Assembly: GCF_000829905.1 (NCBI RefSeq)
Contig: NZ_CDPP01000005.1
Span: 434,001-498,000 of the forward strand
Length of the DNA: 64,000 bases
Direction: 5' to 3'
Origin: Beduini massiliensis
Lineage (GTDB): Bacteria; Bacillota_I; Bacilli_A; Erysipelotrichales; Coprobacillaceae
The number at the start of each line of letters is the position of its first letter. Position 1 is the first letter of the stretch. Under the pieces are notes generated by a model. It did no database searches. It saw nothing but the letters and a program-made list of their open reading frames with translations, and was not told the origin of the DNA. Below are positions 9,135-16,837 of the stretch, piece after piece. The translations under genes and the position numbers were made by a program.

Positions 9135-9163
9135 AAGGAACTGCATTTACAGTTCCTTTTTTA
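9133..9163. terminator. Bidirectional terminator between flavodoxin and GNAT genes
   Basis: Eleven-bp stem AAAAGGAACTG/CAGTTCCTTTT with a six-base loop and U-tracts in both directions; the two convergent genes end on either side of it. Confidence 0.9.
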
Positions 9164-9590
9164 AATAAATCATATCTTTTAAAAGCACTCCATCCTCTAT
9201 GATAAGATGATCATAATGGTCTAAAAAGAAATTAGGCAAAATATGATCTCGCTTAAACCCACATTTTTCATAAAAGGGAATTGTCTTGGGACTATCACCG
9301 GTTCCTACTTCCATATACCGATACTGGGATGAATAGTAGGAAAAAAGATACTGAATCATCTTTTTACCATAGCCTTTGCCTTGATAAGAGGGTAAGGTCG
9401 CTAAATTTTTCAGTTCACATGTATATTCATCCTTAAAGATGACAATACAGACTGTTTTCACTCCAGCATCATCTAATGCCCACATATCTCCCTGATATAA
9501 ATAGGCTTCTACCAATTCTTTTTGTTCATCTGCTAATAAGAGCCATTCAAAATAATCTTCCCGATGATCCGTTATTAATTTTATTTCCAT
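9147..9590 (-). CDS. GNAT-family N-acetyltransferase
   Basis: The 147-residue protein has the GNAT core: motif A around LATLPSYQGKGYGKKMIQYL (about residues 83-102, with the Q-x-x-G-x-G/A acetyl-CoA pyrophosphate loop) and motif B with GDSPKTIPFYEKCGFKRD (about 117-134). It should transfer an acetyl group from acetyl-CoA to an amine on a small molecule or protein; the substrate cannot be told. The start is preceded by AAAGGAAA. It converges on the flavodoxin gene and shares its terminator. Confidence 0.88.
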   Translation of the reverse strand: MEIKLITDHREDYFEWLLLADEQKELVEAYLYQGDMWALDDAGVKTVCIVIFKDEYTCELKNLATLPSYQGKGYGKKMIQYLFSYYSSQYRYMEVGTGDSPKTIPFYEKCGFKRDHILPNFFLDHYDHLIIEDGVLLKDMIYLKKEL

Positions 9591-9675
9591 GTATTTTCCT
9601 TTCCTGCTTCAATAAAGATTGAACTATGACATAGATTTTATTAGAATAAAAGTATAATGATTGAGAGGGAGAACT

Positions 9676-10239
9676 ATGAAAAAATTACTACTATGTTTAT
9701 TATGTTTAGGATTATGGACTGGGTGTTCGCCTAAAAAAGATACACCTACATCAGCAGCTCAGACTTATTTAAAAGAAGCAAAAGAAAAAGTAAACGAAGC
9801 CAGTCAAGATGTATTGGATCAATTCACAGGAACTGGTGAGTTTACTATTCCAAACGATCTTCTCAAGAAACTGGGAGACTTTTCTTATAAAATTACCAAT
9901 GAAAAAATTACCGATACAACTGCCACCGTTGATGTAACCTTTACAGCTTATGACTTTGGGAAAGCCTTTAAAGCAACATTTCCATCTATTATTGCCTATT
10001 CCGTGAATGAATCTTTGGCTGGCACCAATCAAGAAACGATCAGTCAGGAAATTCAAAAAATGTTTATCGATGGCTTCAATACCGCAGAAAAAGATTTTAC
10101 GACCACTATTACCTTAACTCTGCATCAAGATGAAAATAAAAAATGGGTGGTCGATGATAATCAAGATCTGCAAAATGTAATCAGCGGTAATTTAGTGAAT
10201 ACTGTCAAAGAATTAAATGATTCTTTTAATCCTCAATAG
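9676..10239 (+). CDS. Secreted lipoprotein of unknown function
   Basis: The product of about 187 residues starts with a lipoprotein signal MKKLLLCLLCLGLWTGC, where the cysteine at 17 would be lipidated. A TTG at 9661 opens the frame earlier, but the GAGAGGGAGA ribosome site lies between it and the ATG at 9676, so the ATG is used. The mature part, residues 40-187, looks like an NTF2-like fold of the kind found in DUF4878/DUF5105 lipoproteins, with alternating strands such as DTTATVDVTFTAYDF and TTTITLTLHQDENKKWVVDD. It would sit on the outer face of the membrane. No neighbours share its strand. Confidence 0.75.
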   Translation: MKKLLLCLLCLGLWTGCSPKKDTPTSAAQTYLKEAKEKVNEASQDVLDQFTGTGEFTIPNDLLKKLGDFSYKITNEKITDTTATVDVTFTAYDFGKAFKATFPSIIAYSVNESLAGTNQETISQEIQKMFIDGFNTAEKDFTTTITLTLHQDENKKWVVDDNQDLQNVISGNLVNTVKELNDSFNPQ

Positions 10240-10265
10240 CACTTCAATTATGAAGTGCTTTTTGT
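10238..10265. terminator. Terminator between lipoprotein and acylphosphatase genes
   Basis: Nine-bp stem AGCACTTCA/TGAAGTGCT with a four-base loop and a TTTTTGTTT tail; overlaps the lipoprotein stop and abuts the acyP stop. Confidence 0.85.
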
Positions 10266-10529
10266 TTACCATTTTAAATCAAATTCAGATTCATTTTGTC
10301 TTATCTCGCAATCTTGAATTTGAATCTGATGAATGGCAAACTGATGTTTAATCGCTTGCATCAAAAGTTCATAATGATCAAGTGTCCCCTGTACTTCCAT
10401 TTCCACTCTACCATCATATAAATTTTTTACCCACCCCGTAAGGTGATAGCGTCTTGCTGTCTGAATTGCCGTATAGCGAAAACCCACGCCTTGAACATGC
10501 CCGCTAAAATAAATATGTTTTCTTATCAT
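10266..10529 (-). CDS. acyP: Acylphosphatase
   Basis: The 87-residue product carries the acylphosphatase active-site block HIYFSGHVQGVGFRYTAIQ, including the phosphate-loop GxVQGVGFR with catalytic Arg, and GWVKNLYDGRVEMEVQG with the catalytic Asn. It hydrolyses acyl phosphates such as acetyl or carbamoyl phosphate. An ATG at 10538 abuts AAGGAG with no gap, while the ATG at 10529 lies nine bases downstream, so the latter is chosen. Length is normal for the family. Confidence 0.93.
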   Translation of the reverse strand: MIRKHIYFSGHVQGVGFRYTAIQTARRYHLTGWVKNLYDGRVEMEVQGTLDHYELLMQAIKHQFAIHQIQIQDCEIRQNESEFDLKW

Positions 10530-10649
10530 CTTTTTCATCTCCTTATAAATAGGATGTTTATGCAGCTCATTATAAAACTTTAATATTTTTCTTTCCCTAT
10601 GTTTATTTTAGATATGAAAAGTTCAATTTCATATTGTTTATAAAGCTAA

Positions 10650-10691
10650 ATTGAATACAAATAAATTCCCAAGACTATGTTTGTATACAAT
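10650..10691. repeat. Imperfect inverted repeat in an intergenic stretch
   Basis: ATTGAATACAAA (10650-10661) is mirrored by TTTGTATACAAT (10680-10691) with an 18-base loop and one mismatch. It lies between two minus-strand genes, lacks a U-tail, and may be an operator or a transcript structure. Confidence 0.35.
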
Positions 10692-10759
10692 AGGGTTTCA
10701 CCACTGTAGTGATTGCTTTTAAAAAGAAATTTCATTCTACAATCAAAATCATTATGAGC

Positions 10760-11071
10760 TTATTCATCGTTGTTTTCTATAATCTTTTCCAATCTTAAAT
10801 GTTTTTTGAATGCACCGTTTCTTTTCCTTTTTTCTTCCCGCTGCTGTTCCAGTTGGCTTTGTGAAATATGCATCGTTTTTGCGAGAGCATACACGACTTC
10901 CAAGATATCACAAAGTTCTTCTTCGTTTTGATCCTCTAAAAATTCATAAGTTTCTTCTTGCAGCTTCATTAATAATGCTTGATAATATTCTTCATCATTC
11001 ATTACTGAAACAATCGCTTTTTTATTTTGCTTAGCAATCATTTCAGGAATATTGTCTCTTATTAATTTCAT
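10760..11071 (-). CDS. MazG-like / phosphoribosyl-ATP pyrophosphohydrolase-like protein
   Basis: The 103-residue protein begins MKLIRDNIPEMI and has the all-alpha NTP pyrophosphohydrolase core: LQEETYEFLED followed by EEELCDILEVVYALAK, giving the paired E-x-x-E and E-x-x-D metal-binding helices (about residues 36-68). Members split nucleoside triphosphates to monophosphate and pyrophosphate and are often called house-cleaning enzymes. No histidine genes are nearby, so a HisE role is unlikely. AAAGGAG lies six bases before the ATG. It is divergent from the coat-protein pair at 11165. Confidence 0.85.
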   Translation of the reverse strand: MKLIRDNIPEMIAKQNKKAIVSVMNDEEYYQALLMKLQEETYEFLEDQNEEELCDILEVVYALAKTMHISQSQLEQQREEKRKRNGAFKKHLRLEKIIENNDE

Positions 11072-11117
11072 CTTTACTCCTTTGTCATAAAAAAATATTA
11101 AATTTTAAAAAATGTAA

Positions 11118-11145
11118 ATAAGATTGATCTCTTCATCCATACTAT
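11118..11145 (+). promoter_or_regulatory. Possible sporulation-type promoter of the coat-protein pair
   Basis: ATA (11118-11120) and CATACTAT (11138-11145), separated by 17 bases, resemble mother-cell sigma-E/K promoters. The gene starts 20 bases later with a strong ribosome site. Consensus by eye only, so this is tentative. Confidence 0.25.
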
Positions 11146-11164
11146 TGATGAAGGAGGAATTATA

Positions 11165-11365
11165 ATGAACCAGCCACCAAAAATGATTTCAACAAAAGAC
11201 AGCGGTTCTTTCGACGATCAGTTAAATACTATTCTTGTATTATCTAAAAAAGTGAAAAGTTATAAGGAAAGTGTAGAGGACAAAGATATTCAAATGACAT
11301 TAGATCGATTACATAGTATGTTAAAAACACATTATTCAAAATTATTGGAGTGTCTAAATGGATAA
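11165..11365 (+). CDS. Small protein paired with a CotF-like coat protein
   Basis: A 66-residue soluble, mostly helical protein beginning MNQPPKMISTKDSGSFDD. Its helical stretch FDDQLNTILVLSKKVKSYK resembles the helices of small CotF-type coat proteins. GGAGGA precedes the ATG at normal spacing. Its stop overlaps the start of the next gene (ATGGATAA), so the two are translationally coupled. The likely setting is the spore coat, but that rests on the partner gene. Confidence 0.6.
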   Translation: MNQPPKMISTKDSGSFDDQLNTILVLSKKVKSYKESVEDKDIQMTLDRLHSMLKTHYSKLLECLNG

Positions 11366-11666
11366 TTTAAACCCACCAAAACAGCCAATTCTTCCTAATG
11401 AAAATGCTTTTAATGACTATGACAAAATCGATGATGTCCTGCTATCTTTAAAATCACTGTTAAGTGACTACACCACTTTCATTATTGAATGTTCACATTT
11501 AGATTTACAGAAAAAACTGATCGAGATTCAAAAAGAAACTTACTGTTCTCAAAGAGAAATTTTTGATTTAATGTACTCAAAAGGATGGTACACGCTTGAA
11601 AAGCAGACCCCTGAAAAAGTACAGAAGATTTATCAAGAATATTCTGGCAAAGAAACGCAATTATAA
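11358..11666 (+). CDS. CotF-like spore coat protein
   Basis: The 102-residue protein contains the helical CotF domain: DVLLSLKSLLSDYTTFIIEC, DLQKKLIEIQKETYCSQREIF (helix 2, about 50-70), then the family ending MYSKGWYTLEKQTPEKVQKI. CotF-type proteins assemble in the inner spore coat of Bacillota. Translation is coupled to the preceding 66-residue gene through an eight-base overlap, and GGAG lies ahead of the ATG. Its presence suggests a spore-forming lineage, though such proteins persist in some non-sporulating relatives. Confidence 0.75.
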   Translation: MDNLNPPKQPILPNENAFNDYDKIDDVLLSLKSLLSDYTTFIIECSHLDLQKKLIEIQKETYCSQREIFDLMYSKGWYTLEKQTPEKVQKIYQEYSGKETQL

Positions 11667-11676
11667 TTCTTATTTT

Positions 11677-11699
11677 AAGAGCCATTTGGCTCTTTTTTC
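11677..11699 (+). terminator. Rho-independent terminator of the coat-protein pair
   Basis: Stem AAGAGCC/GGCTCTT with an ATTT loop and six Ts, 10 bases after the stop. Confidence 0.85.
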
Positions 11700-11774
11700 A
11701 TAATCTTGCCAGTAAAATTAATCTGCATTTTCTATACTTATAGTGTAACACATGTATTCAAGAAAGTCATTTCA

Positions 11775-11852
11775 ATAAAAAAGCACCGGGTATGAACTAC
11801 TCTCCTGCTGAAATTTTACTTCAGGGAATTCGTTCAAATAACTCAGTGCTTA
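11775..11852 (-). terminator. Long-loop terminator-like element A after a GNAT gene
   Basis: On the minus strand AAGCAC opens at 11851 and GTGCTT closes at 11781, followed by TTTT. Inside the roughly 65-base loop are nested stems TGAAC/GTTCA and CTGAA/TTCAG. It overlaps the stop codon of the GNAT gene. Elements of similar design lie at 53754-53850 and 59085-59178. Confidence 0.55.
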
Positions 11853-12332
11853 AAATAGTAAACGCATATCATACCATGTGACATTGCCATGTGTAGAAGC
11901 GGATTTTCCTGCATTAACAAAGCCGAACTGTTCGTAAAATCCAATAAGACGTTCCTTGCATGTTAAGACAACGCCAAGCTGTCCACGGTCCTTTGCGGTC
12001 TTTATTAAATGATCCATCAAACGTTGAGCAATGCCTTGATGCTGATAGTCCGGCAATACATCTAAGCCAAAGACCATTTGATATTTACCATAAGGATCAT
12101 GATAACGGACGCTTTCATAAGCTTCATCCTGAATGGTATCCTCGTTGCTGATGCAGCCGTTAATAAAGCCTACTATTTTCCCATCTGTTTCTGCAACAAA
12201 GAAGCAGCCTTCAAAAGCGGAAATACGCTCTTTCAATGCCGCCCTTGATGCCGCTTCAGCTTCAGGAAAACAGCGACTTTCAATAGTGTTTATGTGTTCT
12301 AAATCCTCCGGTTTTGCTGATCGAATTATCAT
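11850..12332 (-). CDS. GNAT-family N-acetyltransferase (arylalkylamine-type)
   Basis: About 160 residues beginning MIIRSAKPEDLEHINTIESRCFP, the opening shared with the AANAT-like acetyltransferases. The acetyl-CoA motif is GLDVLPDYQHQGIAQRLMDH (about 88-107) and the C-terminal motif is RLIGFYEQFGFVNAGKSAS. The frame opens at a TTG (12350), but AAGGGGGA lies between that and the ATG at 12332, which is therefore the start. The substrate is unknown; an amine is expected. Confidence 0.87.
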   Translation of the reverse strand: MIIRSAKPEDLEHINTIESRCFPEAEAASRAALKERISAFEGCFFVAETDGKIVGFINGCISNEDTIQDEAYESVRYHDPYGKYQMVFGLDVLPDYQHQGIAQRLMDHLIKTAKDRGQLGVVLTCKERLIGFYEQFGFVNAGKSASTHGNVTWYDMRLLF

Positions 12333-12387
12333 GTTAGTTCCCCCTTGCAACTGCTTCTAGGATACCAATTCGTCAGCTCCTTGACAA

Positions 12388-14940
12388 TTAATTTTCTTCT
12401 TTGTAAAATAATTTACTGATTTCATTTAAAACTAAGGTTAAAGAAGAAAGCAAGAATATAATAATCCAAGCATTCCATGACAAACTGACCGTTTTCAATA
12501 AAATTTGAAAGAATGGGAAAATCGTCACACTAATCTGCAAGGCGATGCTTAATATACAAGTTGCCAGTAAATATTTATTTTTAAAGATACCGATTTTAAA
12601 GATAGAATGATTCATGCTTCTTAAATTCAAGGCATGAATTAATTGTGAAATAGAAAGTACCATAAAAGCCATTGTCTGTCCATAAGTATGTGAAATATTT
12701 AATCCATAGCGATAAGCAACTAAAGTAATTGTTCCGATTAACAAACCATTCATTAAGGTAAAGATGCCTCCGCCATGACTAAAAACAGATTCGTCTTTTT
12801 TTCTTGGTACCTCATTCATAATGTATGGATCTTCCGGCTCTAAACTATACGCTAAAGCAGGCAGGGCATCTGTGACAAGATTTACCCATAAGATTTGTAC
12901 AGCCGACATTAAAGCATTAGTGTGAGGCATGAGAATAACCGATAAAATCAATGCCATCATCTCCCCAATATTACATGAAAGTAAATATAAGATGGCTTTT
13001 TTAATATTAAGATAGATGTTGCGTCCTTCTTCGATTGCGGATACAATACTGGCAAAATGATCATCTGTCAGCACTAGATCACTAGCTTGCTTAGCAACAT
13101 CACTTCCACTTTCTCCCATCGCAATTCCAACATCCGCTTTTTTTAGTGCCGGAGCATCATTGACCCCATCTCCGCTCATGGATACCACTTCCCCATTACG
13201 CTGATAAGCTTCTACGATCCTTACTTTATGCGTAGGCGACACTCGAGCAAAAATCTGATGTGTTTTGACTTGCCGTTTTAATTCTTCATCTCCCATCTTT
13301 TCAATCTCATTTCCGGTTAATACAGAATTGGGATTTTGCGTTATATTTAACTGCTTTGCAATCGCTAAAGCTGTATTCGGATGATCTCCCGTAATCATAG
13401 CAACTTTAATAGATGCTTTATGACAAGTCTCAATAGCTTCTTTTACGCCTTTTCTTGGTGGGTCCATCAATCCGACATATCCTAAAAAGATCAAGGGTTC
13501 ATTATTTAAACCATTGTTTTCTTTATAGGCAAAGGCAAGTACACGCAACGCTTGATTGGCTAAATCATTTGCTTCTTTTTGCAATGTCTCTTTACGAATC
13601 GATGACAGTGGTTCGATACGTCCATCCCGATACTCACTTTGACATTCTTTCAATAAAACATCAATCGCTCCTTTTTCAAACAGATAGCGTCTGCTGCCCA
13701 TTTGATAGGTTACCTGCATCTTTTTTGTTTTGCTTTCAAAAGGAATTTCAGAAATCTTATGATACTCTTTTTTCATTGAGATTGGATCATACCCCGCCTT
13801 CAAAGCAAAAGTGACTAAGGCAAGTTCCATCGGATCGCCAAACATACGTCCATCCCCAAAGCTGACATCATGACAAAGACTCATACATTCATACATATGA
13901 ACGGGAACGTTACTAGGATAAGTCCCCACTACGCTCATTCGATTTTGAGTTAATGTCCCGGTCTTATCACTACAGATAACACTGACTGAGCCTAATGTTT
14001 CAACCCCACCTAATTTACGTACAATCGCATGATGTTTAGACATTGCCTGAACACTGAAAGCTAAGGTAATACTGACAATCGCCGGCAGTCCCTCGGGAAT
14101 TGCGGCTACCGCTAAAGAAATTGCCAAAAGGAGCATATCAAACAGATTTTTTCCTTGAACAAGTCCGATGATAAACATCAGTCCACATAATCCAACCGTT
14201 AAAATCCCTAATAATTTTGATAACTGTGCTAATTTTATTTGCAAAGGACTGCTTTCTGTTTTTTGATCGGTTAACAACTTGGCAATGTGTCCCACTTCGC
14301 TTTGTTTCGCAATTGCCGTAACGAGCCCTACCGCTTTGCCTTTAGTGACATACGTAGACATAAATGCCATGTTTTTTTGTTCCATAATTGGGAGTTCTTG
14401 ATAACTGACAAATTCTGCCTGTTTTTTCACCGGTTCGTTCTCCCCCGTCAGCATCGATTCATCTATTTCTAACTGTTCACATTCTACTAATCTTAAATCC
14501 GCAGGTACAAAAGAACCCGAACTTAAAAAAACAAGATCGCCAATAGTTAAATCTTGGTAGTCAATGCTGCCGACATGCCCATCTCTTAGCACCTGAACAA
14601 TCGGTGAATTTAATTTTTCCAGAGCTTCCAATGATTTTTCTGCTTTAAATTCTTGGAATACACCTATAAATGCATTTAAAATAAGTACGAATAAAATAAT
14701 AGAAGCATCAATAAATTCCCCTAAAACAAGGGACATGATGGCACCAATGATTAAAATCACTACCATCGGATCTTTGAATTGTTCTATAAACATTTTGATT
14801 AGACTCTTTTTCTTTTCTTTTTCTAAAATGTTTTGACCATACAATTCGATACGTTCTTTGACTTGTTGGGACGTTAATCCTAACTTTGGATCTACTTTAT
14901 ATTCTTCGTAGACTTCTTTAATTGTTTTTCTATAATCCAT
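12388..14940 (-). CDS. P-type Ca2+-transporting ATPase (P2A)
   Basis: The 850-residue protein has the whole P2-type plan: an N-terminal cation ATPase segment, actuator domain with TGE (165-167), membrane helix 4 with AAIPEGLPA (P282-E283), phosphorylation motif CSDKTGTLTQN with D325, nucleotide domain, hinge motif MITGDH and SGDGVNDAPALKKADVG, then four to six C-terminal helices. PEGL and the helix-5/6 residues (NIGEM, NLVTDALPA) match bacterial calcium pumps such as PacL or LMCA1 rather than Na/K pumps. It would export Ca2+ from the cytoplasm. GGAGGG precedes the ATG. Slightly shorter than eukaryotic relatives, normal for bacteria. Confidence 0.93.
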   Translation of the reverse strand: MDYRKTIKEVYEEYKVDPKLGLTSQQVKERIELYGQNILEKEKKKSLIKMFIEQFKDPMVVILIIGAIMSLVLGEFIDASIILFVLILNAFIGVFQEFKAEKSLEALEKLNSPIVQVLRDGHVGSIDYQDLTIGDLVFLSSGSFVPADLRLVECEQLEIDESMLTGENEPVKKQAEFVSYQELPIMEQKNMAFMSTYVTKGKAVGLVTAIAKQSEVGHIAKLLTDQKTESSPLQIKLAQLSKLLGILTVGLCGLMFIIGLVQGKNLFDMLLLAISLAVAAIPEGLPAIVSITLAFSVQAMSKHHAIVRKLGGVETLGSVSVICSDKTGTLTQNRMSVVGTYPSNVPVHMYECMSLCHDVSFGDGRMFGDPMELALVTFALKAGYDPISMKKEYHKISEIPFESKTKKMQVTYQMGSRRYLFEKGAIDVLLKECQSEYRDGRIEPLSSIRKETLQKEANDLANQALRVLAFAYKENNGLNNEPLIFLGYVGLMDPPRKGVKEAIETCHKASIKVAMITGDHPNTALAIAKQLNITQNPNSVLTGNEIEKMGDEELKRQVKTHQIFARVSPTHKVRIVEAYQRNGEVVSMSGDGVNDAPALKKADVGIAMGESGSDVAKQASDLVLTDDHFASIVSAIEEGRNIYLNIKKAILYLLSCNIGEMMALILSVILMPHTNALMSAVQILWVNLVTDALPALAYSLEPEDPYIMNEVPRKKDESVFSHGGGIFTLMNGLLIGTITLVAYRYGLNISHTYGQTMAFMVLSISQLIHALNLRSMNHSIFKIGIFKNKYLLATCILSIALQISVTIFPFFQILLKTVSLSWNAWIIIFLLSSLTLVLNEISKLFYKEEN

Positions 14941-15039
14941 TGTCTAACCCTCCTAGTTATATCTATGAAAGGAAATAACGATTATGCTTGATCTTACCTA
15001 CCTTTTTTTTACAATTTCTTTTATATTGCTTATTTTAAA

Positions 15040-15069
15040 CATAAAAAAACGCCTAATTGAATAGGCGCT
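15040..15069 (-). terminator. Rho-independent terminator of the AIM24 gene
   Basis: Minus-strand stem CGCCTA/TAGGCG with six-base loop, then seven Ts, overlapping the AIM24 stop. Confidence 0.85.
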
Positions 15070-15747
15070 CTAACGTTTCGGCACTAAATCGATAATTCTT
15101 CCTGCTAAGACGTTAAATGGCATTGTTTGAAGCCATACTTTTCCCGGACCGGTTAATGTCGCTAAGAAAAACCCTTCTCCTGATAAAAATTTGTTTTTTA
15201 ATCCTTTTACTGTCGTAATTTCATAATTAACCGTATCTTCAAATGCGGCGATATATCCTTGATCAACTTTAATCATTTCTCCGGGAGCTAGAGTTTTTTC
15301 AACCACATCCCCATCAATTTCTAAGAAGGCTAACCCGGGACCGATAATCCTTTGCAGAACAAAACCTTCTCCCCCAAAAAGTCCGGTACTGACTTTCTTA
15401 TTCAGATGGGCTTCTAAAGTCACTGTATTTTCAGCTGCCAAAAAAGCTGTTTTTTGTAGAATCAAACGCTTTCCCGCCGGCAGATCAACAGGCATAATAC
15501 AACCCGGAAATGAAGATCCGAAGGCAATCGTTGATTCATCCTTTTTACAGTGATACGTTGTCATAAAGATGGATTCACCACTCATAGCACGGCCTAGTCC
15601 TTTTAATAATCCCCCACGGGTATTACTTTCCATATCGAATGCATCATCCATCCAGCACATCCCGCCAGATTCTGTAAAAATACTGTCCCCTTGATTCAAT
15701 GTACAACTGACAACCGGCAATTGCCCTCCTATAATTTCATATTTCAT
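15070..15747 (-). CDS. AIM24 / TIGR00266 family protein
   Basis: The 225-residue all-beta protein matches the bacterial AIM24 family: GGQLPVVSCTLNQGDSIFTESGGMCWM near the N-terminus (shown here as GGQLPVVSCTL then ESGGMCWMDD), TRGGLLKGLGRAMSGESIFM, FGSSFPGCIMPVDL and GEGFVLQRIIGPGLAFLEIDG. The glycine-rich repeats form a double-stranded beta-helix. The biochemical role is unknown; the yeast homologue shapes mitochondrial inner membrane complexes. AAAGGAG precedes the ATG. It is a single-gene transcript. Confidence 0.88.
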   Translation of the reverse strand: MKYEIIGGQLPVVSCTLNQGDSIFTESGGMCWMDDAFDMESNTRGGLLKGLGRAMSGESIFMTTYHCKKDESTIAFGSSFPGCIMPVDLPAGKRLILQKTAFLAAENTVTLEAHLNKKVSTGLFGGEGFVLQRIIGPGLAFLEIDGDVVEKTLAPGEMIKVDQGYIAAFEDTVNYEITTVKGLKNKFLSGEGFFLATLTGPGKVWLQTMPFNVLAGRIIDLVPKR

Positions 15748-15875
15748 AGTGTTTCTCCTTTATCTATTCTAATTTCATTATAGCAGAGATTATTTTTATA
15801 AAATAGAGACGAGGGAATTTTTTTAATTTTCACTATCACATTTTCTTTTTTAGTGCTATAATATGAAAGAACGAT

Positions 15876-15951
15876 GGCCTGTTGGTGAAGTGGTTAACAC
15901 ACTGGATTCTCATTCCAGCATGCAGGGGTTCGAGCCCCCTACAGGCTACCA
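15876..15951 (+). tRNA. tRNA-Glu (CTC anticodon)
   Basis: The 76 bases fold as a full cloverleaf: acceptor GGCCTGT/ACAGGCT with a G-U first pair, discriminator A and encoded CCA, anticodon stem CTGGA/TCCAG with loop TTCTCAT giving CUC, and a T-arm with GGTTCGAGCC. A TATAAT box sits at 15857-15862, and a terminator follows 15 bases after the CCA. gltX, which would charge it, lies 0.9 kb downstream. Confidence 0.95.
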
Positions 15952-15965
15952 TTAATAATTTAGAT

Positions 15966-15993
15966 AAACCAATCAAAAAAGATTGGTTTTTTT
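15966..15993 (+). terminator. Rho-independent terminator of tRNA-Glu
   Basis: Nine-bp stem AAACCAATC/GATTGGTTT with an A6 loop and a T-tract. Confidence 0.9.
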
Positions 15994-16093
15994 AATAAAA
16001 CATTTCTCCTTTTAACGGAATATAGTATAATAATGGTTGTTGGTGCCTATAAAAAATATAGTTTCAAAGAATCGTGTTTGTATTATTTTATAT

Positions 16094-16585
16094 GTGAAGG
16101 CGATTAATAAAAGAAAAAATGTGTTAAACAAAGAAGTTATTGTGCCTACAATAATTACTAAAGAGATAGAAAATTTGCCTATATCCTTGTTATTTCATTA
16201 ACCCTAAAGTAAGAATGTAAGCAAATTTTCAGCACTCATTAAAGTCTGTGATATTACGACTTCTGTTGAGTAAATGGAATTCACTTAAGAATCACCCTTC
16301 TTAATATGAGCGTTATAATGACTCTATCAAATCTGATAACTTCTATCCCTTCCTTAAAAATCATCTTTGAAGTTATGATCAAAGCGCATTTAAACTAATA
16401 GGCACTACTATTCTAAAAAGCATGGAGTTCATATACATTTCCATCAACTAAAGCATAGTATGGCAACACGCCTATGTGAAGCTGATATAAGTCCAAAAAT
16501 TGCACAAGAAATATTATATCGCAAAAAGATAGAGAAAACCTTAGTAATTTATAAAAACATAGTAAAAAATGTCAGATGTATTTAG
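16094..16585 (+). pseudogene. Degenerate tyrosine recombinase (integrase) remnant
   Basis: The segment 16394-16585 reads in one frame as the C-terminal catalytic part of a phage or transposon integrase: KKHGVHIHFHQLKHSMATRL then CEADISPKIAQEILYRKK and TLVIYKNI. This matches box II (H-x-L-R-H) and the catalytic-tyrosine stretch (TxxIYxH). The box II arginine is Lys here, the usual LGHSS is lost, and there is no start. Upstream pieces (16094-16201, with NKEVIVPTIITKEIEN) may be the core-binding domain in another frame. The remnant lies between two tRNA genes, the usual landing sites of such elements. It is clearly non-functional. Confidence 0.7.
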
Positions 16586-16652
16586 CACTGCAGATTTATC
16601 ACCTAAGTATGTCAAAAACATGTCAAAAACAGTTCCAAGAAATCAAATAAAT

Positions 16653-16692
16653 TAAAAAACACTGATGAAATCAAAGTAACTTCAATCAGTGT
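16653..16692 (-). terminator. Terminator downstream of tRNA-Gln
   Basis: Minus-strand stem ACACTGAT/ATCAGTGT with inner pairing, followed by TTTTTTAATTT, 12 bases after the tRNA. Confidence 0.75.
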
Positions 16693-16703
16693 CAACAGTT
16701 AAA

Positions 16704-16778
16704 TGGCTGGGGTGGAAAGATTCGAACTTCCGCATGCTAGAGTCAGAGTCTAGAGCCTTACCGCTTGGCGACACCCCA
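16704..16778 (-). tRNA. tRNA-Gln (CTG anticodon)
   Basis: The 75-base cloverleaf on the minus strand has acceptor TGGGGTG/CACCCCA with discriminator G and encoded CCA, an anticodon stem CTAGA/TCTAG with loop CTCTGAC giving CUG, and a T-loop GTTCGAATC. The U1-A72 acceptor pair is typical of tRNA-Gln. A TATAAT box lies at 16789-16794 on the minus strand, so its promoter overlaps the leader of the divergent gltX gene. Confidence 0.95.
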
Positions 16779-16837
16779 ATCAACGAGAATTATTATAACG
16801 CAAAATGAATAAAAAGGAAAGAGGGAAATATAAAAAA

